From positions 39,436,587 through 39,500,586 of the forward strand of contig CM077826.1 of the NCBI GenBank assembly GCA_039720395.1: a stretch of 64,000 nucleotides of DNA, given 5' to 3'. The notes below the pieces were generated by a model. The model searched no databases. It saw only the letters and a program-made list of their open reading frames with translations, and was not told the DNA's origin. Of this stretch, positions 54,698 to 64,000 are shown piece by piece. Positions within the stretch are counted from its first letter, which is position 1, and every line of letters begins with the position of its first letter. Made by a program: the position numbers and the translations under genes. Source of the DNA: Liquidambar formosana. Lineage: Eukaryota; Streptophyta; Magnoliopsida; Saxifragales; Altingiaceae.

Positions 54698-57482
54698 TAT
54701 AGACACCCCATTTTCATCTCTAGGAGTTCATGAACTCATTTCATGAGTTCTTGAAGCATATAGAAATCTCTAAGCCTTGAAGGACATTTTTGTCTCATTG
54801 TTGAGTCTCATCAACTGCATTTAGTTTTTAGGATCATCTAGGATATATGTGTTAAATTTAGTTCAATTCCAGATAGGTTCGGATAGGTAATTAGAACTTT
54901 TGCAATTTGCAAAGCAATTTCATCTTTTACTTCGTATATTTTCCAATTGACTTTGAAACTTATTCTGGATTGTTCCATTGATCTTAAAATGACGAAAGGA
55001 GCCTAATTGAAGTGACAATTTAATTAATTGATAGGTTTTGGATTGATTCACCATATTACCCTATGGCTAATTGAACTTTTTTTCGGTTGAGCGCTTTATG
55101 AAAATCTAGCCACTTGATCGTGGTCAGTGATTTTTAGTCTAAGAATATTCTAGACTTATTCTACATTGAATCCTTGAAATTTTGGCTTTTGAATCACTCA
55201 AATCGGAGTTAATTGAAGAAGATATGGACGTTTTAAGTTAAAACCCCGAAATAAGTCAAAACCGAGTGAAATAAGGGTCAAGCCTCGGGTGACCGGTTCA
55301 CCCAACCGGTCTAATCGGTCACCTGAGCCCCGTGTCTATTTTTCCCTATTTTCAAAGAAATGCATTTCGGATTATTTTACTCCAAATTTCCTTCTTCCGA
55401 AGGGGTTTTAAACCTATTAGGATGTGATTTTAGGTTGTCCAACATTTAGGAGAGTTAATAATAGCTTTAGATAAGTTTTATGGTGAATTAATCTCAACCA
55501 TTGGTTCATATGGTTGGTTGGCTATAAATAAAGGCTCATTCATCAGCATTAAGGACTTTTAGATTTTTGACACTTTATATTCATAAGAGAGAGAGGGAGA
55601 AAAAATTCTACACATCTATATCATTTGGAGAGAATATTCTACTTCAATTTTAAAGAAAAACTCAAGGGCAATCAATTCCAATAAGAAGGAAGAACGCAGT
55701 GAAAACCTTTGCTTTGTTGTAAACTTCCTTACATCCTTATTCTCCTTCTTCTACAGTTCTTTTTCCTTCTACTCCATTCTCTGCATAATTATAGCTTAGT
55801 ATTGAACTAGGAATCATATAGAATCTATATTTTAGAGTGTATATGATTCATATGATGTGAAAAGCATGCTAGTGGAGTAGGGATTGTGAATTATTTGCTG
55901 GTAGGATAGTTTCTCTCTCTATAATAGGGGTACGTTTACCCATAGCATTAGTTGATGTGTTTAGGTTATTTTATCTTCATGGTTCAATTATATACATGAT
56001 TTTAAGTATCTTTTGTATAGGACACTTGCTATGAAAGCTTCATCTTCATAGGGGTATGGATAATTATTCTTTTAGAAAAGAATTATCATCCTTAGAGGGT
56101 GAGGTTGTGCATAAGTGCTTTCTGGAATGTGTTTAAGTGCGCCATGAGTTTCTTTGCATTCTTAAGTATATATTTTATGTAGGATATATAAAGAAATCAT
56201 TCATACGGAGTGATTTCTATGTGAAATTATCTCAGGATAGTTTTTCTTAAGAAAGCTTACCGTAAAGATCATTATTTCATATTCTTACATAAAATACTTA
56301 TCTAATGCATCATGTTAGATTTTCTTTTCATGTTTTGGATTTTTATATGATATTTTCATCATGATAATTCATATTTGATAGTTTTATGCATATTAGGGTG
56401 TTTAGGGCATATAGGAGCATATTAGGGTTTGTCTTTTCTTTTGATTTTTATTCTTTACATGAGTATTAGGTCATTGTAAGCATGTTTAGTATTCTGTCCA
56501 AATTTGATGTAGTATTTCTAATGATGATTTGAGCATGAATATTGGTTGTTTTGAGCATAATAATTGCCTTATAGCATACATAGGATGATTAATTGGTGCT
56601 TTCTCAATGTTTTGAGATAATTGGCATATGGTAAGTTGGTTTATGGTGAGTTTTATTATGAATTATTCTTTTCTCCCGCCTTAGGTTATTCTTTTTGCTT
56701 TGAATTATGATTCCTAGGTTTTCTACTTTTCTAAAACTTCTTGTTGAACAAGAGTTCTATCTCTTCTTAAATTTTTTCTTTTCTTAAATTCCTTTTTTTT
56801 TTTTGGAAATTCTTCTTCTTTTTAAAAAACTCTGCTCCTTTTTTAATGGAAACTTAGGGTTTGTAGTTCATTGTAAAGGGAATAACCCTTTCTCAATTGA
56901 ATTACGTGCACTTTGATCTTTACATCTTTGCATGTGGGGTACGTAGGCGCTCATTTGATATTCAAGTCTGCCCTGGTTTTCTTTTCTTTTATTCTTTTAT
57001 TCTTTATCTCTTTCTCTATTGCTTTCCATATCTCTCCTACTTATTAATGGATGTTTATGATGCTTTATGGATGTTTATAATGTTTATGATGCTTTATAAA
57101 TGTTTATAATGTTTATGGATGATTCCTTACATATGCATGGTGACTAATTAGGAAGTGATTAAAATAACCCATATAAACTAAGAGACCCCTTTTGGGGTGA
57201 TGTGGGTGTCTATGGGATGTTTCCTAGAACCTTCCCAGATCGTAACTTAGTCTTCGAATCCTCTCTTATTTTGTTAAGACTTGCTTTTCCTTGATTAGAG
57301 TCAATTCGTTTTGTTTTCAAAGGTTTCCTTTAAAACATTTTTATGGTTTTCCTCTTTTCCTTAAAAAATGAGGTGGCAACTCCTTGTTTGTTTGTTTTCG
57401 TGAACCTTTAAAAACAGATTTTTATTTATTTAAATCTCTACATCTCTTTTTAAAAAGGGCCTATCAAAACCCATGGTTCACA
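54698..57482 (+). mobile_element. Solo LTR 3 (2785 bp), opposite orientation, outside copia B
   Basis: Runs from TATAGACACCCC to GGTTCACA on the plus strand, with flanks CACCC (54693-54697) and CACCT (57483-57487) matching 4 of 5. TATA box CTATAAATA at 55522-55530. It shares the 3' blocks of LTRs 1 and 2 in reverse, such as GGTGGCAACTCC (57371-57382) and GTGGGGTACGTAGGCGCTC (56933 on). More diverged than LTRs 1 and 2. An open frame at 56897-57109 is not supported as a gene. Confidence 0.8.
55282..55330. promoter_or_regulatory. U3 hairpin of solo LTR 3 (shorter, changed stem)
   Basis: Outer arms GGGTGACCG and CGGTCACCT pair with one wobble, and an inner ACCGGTT/AACCGGT pair forms a second stem. 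It lies 192 bp upstream of the TATA box, the same relative place as in LTRs 1 and 2 although the sequence differs. Confidence 0.65.
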
Positions 57483-57487
57483 CACCT

Positions 57488-57850
57488 GCCAATGGATAAT
57501 TCTTTCTCATCTAATCATTGCTTTATGCACTTTTCTTTTTCCTTCTTAATTCATGAAATTTGAAAAAAAATAAAAATTTAGTGTCTACTTTGAATTTTAG
57601 AGTTCAGTTTCTTTTATTTAAGTTCAAATGTTATAATTAAACGTCAATTTTCAACATTGTACTTTTGATTATGCCACAATTAAACCTCCTCCTTCCTTTC
57701 CTTATCTTCTTCAGCGACCAAGCCCCACACCATTTGTGAAGGTTATAGGAGCATCCTAGTCAGTTACATACTAGTAGGTATAGAAAGGAGTGAGCCCCCA
57801 CTAGAGAAAAACCAAAGTCTAACTAAGGTGTGTGTAGTGTATGGTATGGT
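57488..57850. other. Intergenic DNA, nothing recognised
   Basis: AT-rich with no gene or clear repeat. Confidence 0.5.
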
Positions 57851-57853
57851 CTA

Positions 57854-58216
57854 GGAAGCACGAATACTTCTCTAGAGGTGCCGTATCCGTGTCAGATACG
57901 TATCAGATATGACACGTACTCCTCTGACGCAACACATCTCTCTTTCCATCTTTTTTGTGTTTTTGATCTTCTTTATTTTCCTTTTTGTATTATTTTATCA
58001 ATGAATAACTTTACTAGGTTTCCAAAAACAATACAAAAGATGCATTTTGAATGATGGATGTAAAGTTATATGATATTATCTAGCTATATACATAAAATAT
58101 GCATTTTATTAATAGCGTGTCCTCATCGTGTCGTGTCCTAGATTTTGAAAATTTGTTGTGTTGGCGTGTCTGTGTTGTGTCGTAACTGTATTGCGTGTTT
58201 GTGTCCATGCTTCTTA
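57854..58216. mobile_element. Possible MITE with AAGCAYG ends
   Basis: The left end AAGCACGAATAC and right end GTGTCCATGCTT form an imperfect inverted repeat, and the flanks TCTAGGA and TCTTAGGA look like a damaged duplication. Both ends carry TGTC/GACA-rich words. Family not assigned. Confidence 0.45.
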
Positions 58217-58936
58217 GGATGTGGTAGATCTACCTAGTTTTTGAGTGAAATCAGCAGAACTTAACATTAAGATTCATTGAGCTATAGATTTGGTTTTTTT
58301 TTATTATTATGAAAAAAGAAAACATGACTTGGAAATTTTTTAGAGGCTACTCACCTTTAATGCTTCTACTATTTTATTCATTTATTTTAAAAAGGGGGTC
58401 TTATGGATCCTTAATAAGCTAGGCCATAAATGTATAAGTGGGAAAAAAAAACACTATAGTGAATCAAGCTAAACGAAATGCAAAAATAATTTTTTTCCTT
58501 CATTTTTCTAATAGTGATCAAGGTCACCAAGAAGAACAAGGTGAATCCCATTGCAATTATACAATTGTTTGTTAGAAATTAAACCATGAATATCATACTA
58601 AATTAAGTGGAAGTTTAGAATTACTTTTCGACCGTTATTGTCCAAGTAAAGTTGCAAATACTTTGACACAGAAATTGAGAACCACAAGCATACGTACAAT
58701 CTTCAGATCACCCACTAAACGAAGTCTTCTAATCTATCCAAATATCTTTCTCACATGAGATTTTATAGAAATCACTAGCTGTATTCTCGTAGACTAGCTA
58801 CGACCTTTTTGTTCCTAACGTTAACTAATATAACTTCCTCCCATCAAGAAAGTTATATGATGATAGGAAGTTATCCACTTTAAAACAGTTATGGGATTAA
58901 GAGTAATAACTACCCACTAATTTAAATTTAAATTTA

Positions 58937-59165
58937 GGGTTAATTACGATTTAGTACCATTAACTTTAGGGTGAATTTCAATCCAAACCACAAACTTGAC
59001 ATTGACTCGATTTTGGGACAATTTTAAAATTTTAATTTTAGCGTTAGCAATTGTCCTACATTGAAATGCTAAAATTAAAATTGCCCCAAAATCGAGTCAA
59101 TGTTAAGTTTGTGGTCTAGATTGAAATTCACCCTAAAGTTGATGGTACTAAATCGTAATTAACCC
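58937..59165. mobile_element. Mutator-type fold-back MITE (229 bp) with perfect 9-bp TSD
   Basis: Arms of about 100 bp starting GGGTTAATTACGATTTAGTA and its complement form an almost perfect hairpin with a short spacer near 59040-59075. Target duplication TTAAATTTA at 58928-58936 and 59166-59174. A 9-bp duplication is characteristic of Mutator-like elements. Confidence 0.9.
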
Positions 59166-59174
59166 TTAAATTTA

Positions 59175-59936
59175 AATGGATTACTGGATCTGGGATAGTG
59201 GCATGTGGCTATAAAGTCTCCTAAAGGAGATGTCTAACGTCCTCCCACTTGGCCCATATGACAATTGGGTAATTTATAATTTAGACTGAAGTATGGCTAT
59301 ATCAATTAACTACTTAATCCCTTTAAGTCGAACAACTGCACACCCAAATGGAGAGTTTTAAACACATGAATCATGGCAGTACATACTCTAATTAGTAAGT
59401 ATTTCCTTTTATGTATTATTATGCAATCAATTCCGTCCAAGTGAGTACTTTATGTAATATTTATTTATTTTTTTTATGAATGGGTTTCTTATGAGTCATT
59501 TAAGGTCCAGATTTATAATCCAAATGAAAATTCTGTCGTATATAAAATACTTTATGTACAGAAACAAATATATCATCACAACATTAGCTCACTTGGCATC
59601 TTGGACAAGCAATCCATCTTCATTTGCTAGGTTATGCTCACCTGTATCCCAACCTTAGCAAGGTCAGTGTTGGCTTGAATCAAGTCAGCTTGGTTATAAG
59701 CTGTGCTAAATGACTAGCCTTATCTGTTTATTTGGCCCGTAAATCTCTCTGACGAGTTCTCCTACATTTTCTCCAAAACAAGTCCTGATCGGTTGATAAG
59801 GATTATCCTATTACAAAAATTGTAGAATTTTTGGAATATTTATTTTATTTGATCACAAATATAATGAAATTGAACATAAATAAATAAAATAATAATTACA
59901 ATTTCAATTCACAAAAATCAACTAAAGAAATACTTA
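59175..59936. other. Intergenic DNA, no gene seen
   Basis: AT-rich sequence without recognisable coding potential. The open frame 59476-59658 has no family features. Confidence 0.45.
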
Positions 59937-59945
59937 ATTAAAATA

Positions 59946-60323
59946 GGGTAAATTGCAAATAACCCCCTGAAGTATGGGGGTTAGCAAATAACCCCCCTTA
60001 TGTTCCAATTTTATCAATGTGCCCCTTGAGTTCAGTTAAGGATTTAATTGCTTCAACACCGTTAATGGCAAACTTAAAAAGACTTACATGCCCTACACCT
60101 TCCCATCAGTTGGGGTTTGGTTTGGGAGATAGAGAGAGAAGGTATTTTTGACAATTGCAACGTCACATGCTATAGACCATTTTTCGTCACTTTTTGCTGA
60201 TGGAGAATAATGGTGGGGCACATTAAAAAAAATTAAAACATTGAGGAAGCACATTGGTAAAATTAGAACATAAGGGGGTTATCTATTGACCCATACTTCA
60301 AGGGGGTTATCTGCAATTTACCC
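59946..60323. mobile_element. Mutator-type MITE (378 bp) with perfect 9-bp TSD
   Basis: Terminal repeats of about 85 bp start GGGTAAATTGCAAATAACCC and contain GAAGTATGGG and TTATGTTC blocks on both ends. Target duplication ATTAAAATA at 59937-59945 and 60324-60332. Its interior is non-coding. Confidence 0.9.
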
Positions 60324-60541
60324 ATTAAAATAAAATAAAGATAATAAAAAGAGCACATGAGATCACATTGTCCTAAAGGAAGTATCGCCACTTTACGGGT
60401 GTTGACAAAAGATAGGACTTCCAAGATATAACCCCAAAACTTGCAGCTCCTTTTTCTATGGATACGTCCACAAGAGCAATATAGTGAATCTGCAATTAGT
60501 TGCCCGTAAAAACACTATATAAAAATAACTAAATGAAGATC

Positions 60542-60782
60542 TTAAGGGATGTTTGGCAAACCTGAAAATCTGGTCAATTGAGGATAAGTTTGGCCAGTTT
60601 TGATTTCACACTGTTTGGTAAATCTTTTTTTTCCTGCTAATCAGTTTAGCTTTATTCTAGAAATAAGGTATTAACACAGTTTTTTTCAAACCAGTTGTGA
60701 CATGGTTTATTTAAAAACCAGATAACAGTTATGGACCAGATCCAGCCTGATCTAGTTTTTTAAGTTCCCAAATAGGCCCTTA
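60542..60782 (+). mobile_element. MITE copy (241 bp), same family as 25333-25550
   Basis: Ends TTAAGGGATGTTTGGCAAAC and CCCAAATAGGCCCTTAA form imperfect terminal inverted repeats; the interior shares GGTCAATTGAGGATAAGT-type text with the other copy. Target duplication unclear. Confidence 0.65.
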
Positions 60783-61032
60783 AAGAAATTTAGTAGAAAA
60801 ACGATAGGGAAAATAATGTGAATATATTTGTCCATGTAGAGAAACCCACTATTTATAACAATATATGGTTGAAATAAGTTTGGGCTAATAAACACCCAAA
60901 ATAAATGTTACAATCATTCTTGGTAATAGCCCAATCAATAACGTGAAATAAAATCTCAACAGCTTGTAATAGACACCCATAAATTATAGAAATTAAAACC
61001 CAACGATCAGTGAAATAGGAGAGCGGTCCGGT

Positions 61033-61421
61033 TATTGCAATCCCTTTATTTTGTTTACACACCCCCACTAAATTTAATTTATCTAGGTTTTATGGAAAAT
61101 ATGAAAGGGTTTTATGAAAATTGATCACCTGATCCACTAAAAAACCATCATTTTAAACAACTTTGCATAAAAAAGTATTTTCAAAATATGTCGTTTAAGT
61201 GAACTTTTTGACCATTTACCGTCTCTATTTCATTTTTGGCCAAAAAGTCTACTTAAACGAAAGAATTTTAAAAACTTTCTACTGAAAAGTTGTTTAAAAT
61301 GATGTTCTCTAGTGGATTGGACTACGTGGCCAGTTTTCATAAAAACCTTTTATATTTTTCTAAAACCTTGAGAAATTAAAATTAATGGGGGGTGTGCAAA
61401 CAAAATTAAGGGGTTGCAATA
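61033..61421. mobile_element. Fold-back MITE copy 1 (389 bp)
   Basis: The left TATTGCAATCCCTTTATTTTG and right end pair as long terminal inverted repeats (TTTGTTTRCACACCCCC shared), and the interior also folds: AAAAGTCTACTTAAACGA opposes TCGTTTAAGTGAACTTTTT. No clear target duplication. A related copy lies at 63367. Confidence 0.75.
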
Positions 61422-62617
61422 TATGGTCCCATGAAATAAACATACATAATCAGCCCATAAAATATGCCACCTGTGCACTATGTCACGACACGATCGATCG
61501 AGGTAAGCGGTGCGTGTGTGTGCACATGCGTGGTCAAAAGTTTTGAAGCTTTTAAAAATAAATATTTTCTAACATATCCAATCCTCAACCAATCTAGAGC
61601 CCTCCCAATTCAATTTGAACTCCTATCTCTTAACATGACTAGGAGAAAGGCTAAAAGTATTTACTACTTTAAATAGGGGAATCTCATAACTCCTAGGTAT
61701 GTGCAATTACCTCTTACATTTCACACTTTTAATTTTTTTAGTCACTAAAGCATTAGAGGGGTTCCCACCAACTACCCATCGATGATTTGAGCTTCGTTGT
61801 GCAGGTCAACGTGAGGACTATGCTACGGTCTTGACTGTTGGAGATTTTCAGCATCAACAATTGTTATAGGATTGTCCCTATTTCAACACAAGTGCTACAT
61901 GAGGGAAAAGCCACCATGCCACTTAAATGATTTCCCCTTTTGATTTTGCATATGCTTTTCTTTTCTTTCTTTTTTTTTTTAACTCACTATCTAATGAATA
62001 AATAATGATATGTACATGTTTCATTTTCCTATATGCAAAGAGAGGAATACTAATTAGTAATCACAGTGGGCTCAGGGGGTGTGTCATGCACGCACCGATC
62101 ATAGCATGCGACTGTTCTTCGCATCTCCCATGGATGAGAAAAATAATTCGTCTGACTTGGCAACAAGAATTTGACAAGCCCCTAAAAAATATCAAAGCAT
62201 GGGTAAGTCATCGAATTTAGCTCATTTTGGGCATAATTGATTAGATGATCATGAATTTAAGATCTCTGCCATATGTTTCTACAGCCAAAATGACAAGATG
62301 CATAATTACTAGGCTAGACTTTGGAAAGGCTTTACCTTTAAATTCAAGAATTCGTCATTTTGGGAAAACAATTTTGTAGTGTTTGATTTGAGAGAAAATA
62401 CTATGGTTACTGAAATTTAATAGCATGAAAATATCTTAAGGAATACAATGGGAAAAAGACAAAGGAACACAATAAGAAAAAGACAAAGAAAACTGGTCTT
62501 GGTAACTTATAATTACATCACAATCTAGTTAATTAATAGAATAAAAGCCAAACTATGCTTTAAACCTATAATAAGGAAAAGATTAAACATATCTTTGCAT
62601 AAAGATGAGGAAAGCTT
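61422..62617. other. Intergenic DNA, no supported gene
   Basis: Contains a short (GT)n near 61510-61522 and a T tract near 61969-61980. The open frames 61464-61676 and 62005-62220 have no recognised features. Confidence 0.45.
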
Positions 62618-62885
62618 CTATAGTAAAGTCCACCACCAATGGAAGCCAGCATGATAGAGTCCAAGATTTGCATGTTTGTCCACAACATAATTGCCTTCTC
62701 TAAAAATGTGAGAACATTAAAACTCCATAGATGTCAAGTAAAATTGGCAGTTAAGCTATTAGGTTTTTTAGCTCCAAGGAGGAATATAACAGAGATTTTG
62801 TAGATAGTAAACAATTGTTGCTAAATCTCATTCCAACCAGAGTTTGTGCCGACTATTATGCCATGTATGCTCAATATCAATCAAA
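62618..62885 (-). pseudogene. RNase H-like (RVT_3) retroelement fragment
   Basis: On the minus strand, CSHIFREGNYVVDKHANLGL near 62706-62640 matches the end of the RNase H-like domain that plant LINEs and related host genes carry (relatives read REGN..AD.LA..G), followed by a stop at 62618-62620. Upstream text (ILIDIEHTWHNS) fits the same domain with intervening stops. The conserved Ala-Asp is Val-Asp here. Confidence 0.6.
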
Positions 62886-63366
62886 ATAGTTTGAAGCTTT
62901 GCATAAAATACTGTTTGGATCCCTAAATTAGAAGTAAAACCACCATTAACAAATCTAAATAAAATGGATTTCAATTTTAAATAAAATAGATTCAATTTCA
63001 GTTGAATATAATCAAATTAAGGTAGAATGTACCCATACTTAGCACAAAAAAGCTCCATGTCACCTCTTCTTTAGAATAAATAGATGGAGAGGCCCATGCA
63101 AAAAAAATATTAGGCTTTGATTGTCCAGAATAGTCTACACGGGATTTCATGGTTGGGATCTTTGCATGACAAACACGTGTACACATAAAAATCACGCACG
63201 ACTCCCAACTATGTGATATGTTCCGAATGGGCCATCCAACTGGACTCGATCATCTCTCCCGAGGCCTTGAGAAAAGGTGGGTTGAATAGCTCTTTACATT
63301 TTACAAAGTTGAAGGTTTGATGGTGATTTTAGCTTCATAAGGAGAATCATTGTCAAAAGGGGCAGC
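62886..63366. other. Intergenic DNA, nothing recognised
   Basis: No gene, RNA or repeat identified. The minus-strand open frame 62998-63195 is unsupported. Confidence 0.45.
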
Positions 63367-63763
63367 TATTGCCACAACAAAAATTCTTTTGTACCCGCAA
63401 TTATTTTAAATTTCTTAAGTTTTTATTAAAAATATAAAAGATTTTCATGAAAATTAGCCAGGTTGTTCACTAAAAAACACCCTTCTGAACAACTTTGCAC
63501 AAAATTTTTTTTCCAAAATCTATCGTTTAAGTAAACTTTTTACCTATTTTTCATGAAATATTTTGTAAAATGAAACAAACATTGTAAATGACCAAAAAAA
63601 TCCACTTAAATGATAGAATTTGAAAAAAATTTCTTTTATAAAATTGTTCAAAATAATATTTTTTTTAATGGACGATGCGACTAGTTTTAATGAAAACCTT
63701 TTATATTTTTCCAAAAACCTTAAAAATCAATAGGGGTGTAAAGGAATTTTTGTGATGACAATA
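63367..63763. mobile_element. Fold-back MITE copy 2 (397 bp)
   Basis: Starts TATTGCCACAACAAAAATTC and ends with the imperfect complement GTGATGACAATA. It shares the internal layout of copy 1: an AGGTTGTTCACTAAAAAACA block, a TCGTTTAAGTAAACTTTTT arm and its opposite arm. More AT-rich and more diverged than copy 1. Confidence 0.7.
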
Positions 63764-64000
63764 ATTGGTCTTGTCCAAATGACATCAATATCAATATAAA
63801 ACGAAGTTGGTTTCCTTATAATTCAAATGTGTTAGAGAACTCGACCCAATAAGATCCGTTTCGAGTCCATATCGTCGTTGAACCAATTGCATATATTATT
63901 ACAACCAAAAGTCCAAACGTTTTCTATATCTAACACTATAATAAAAGAGAATAAGGCATTTTACTGTAGATGCACTGTTCATTTGCAGTAAACGCCCTTT

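Noticed and set aside
57830..58054. 74-residue open frame
   Set aside because: It overlaps the left end of a MITE-like repeat and shows no family features.

Overview
The window reads as nuclear DNA from a eudicot plant, probably a woody one with a repeat-rich genome. The evidence is an intron-containing nucleoporin gene with plant-type sequence, a CC-NLR resistance-gene remnant, Ty1/copia elements primed by initiator tRNA-Met, L1-type LINEs, a tRNA-derived SINE, and hAT- and Mutator-type MITEs. I cannot name the species. There are no prokaryotic operons, CRISPR arrays, rRNA genes or convincing tRNA genes.

Region 1 (1-24926, minus strand) is one host gene, NUP107, a scaffold nucleoporin of the Nup107-160 (Y) complex. 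I resolve 15 coding exons (1961 nt, about 653 of roughly 1,080 residues) with phases that fit at every junction. The start codon is at 24926 and the rest of the gene lies beyond the left edge. Introns are bloated with LINE pieces, paired hAT MITEs, SINE and simple repeats. Intron 12 has a GC-AG boundary. Intron 11 is only 126 nt and holds a 45-nt homopolymer.

Region 2 (26879-36591, minus strand) is a nearly full-length Ty1/copia element with Sirevirus traits: GTAGC target duplication, 1443- and 967-bp LTRs, initiator-Met primer site, two polypurine tracts, gag with two CCHC knuckles, protease, integrase, RT, RNase H, and an additional ORF in the env position ending in a probable coiled coil. 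Its LTRs, and the spacer between pol and the extra ORF, carry arrays of a GACGTC palindrome. All reading frames are broken by stops.

Region 3 (36597-41345) is intergenic, with a tRNA-derived SINE and a decayed CC-NLR leucine-rich-repeat fragment.

Region 4 (41346-54659, plus strand) is an older Ty1/copia element with two 670-bp LTRs. It has been invaded by two solo LTRs of one long-LTR family, one of them exactly inside the RT YVDD motif, and by a deleted hAT element. A third solo LTR of that family lies just outside (54698-57482). All three LTRs keep a GC-rich hairpin about 180-190 bp upstream of their TATA box.

Region 5 (57488-64000) is intergenic and rich in fold-back MITEs, two of which have perfect 9-bp target duplications, plus an RNase H-like retroelement fragment. 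The most novel leads are the palindrome array with the env-position ORF in region 2 and the conserved U3 hairpin in region 4.
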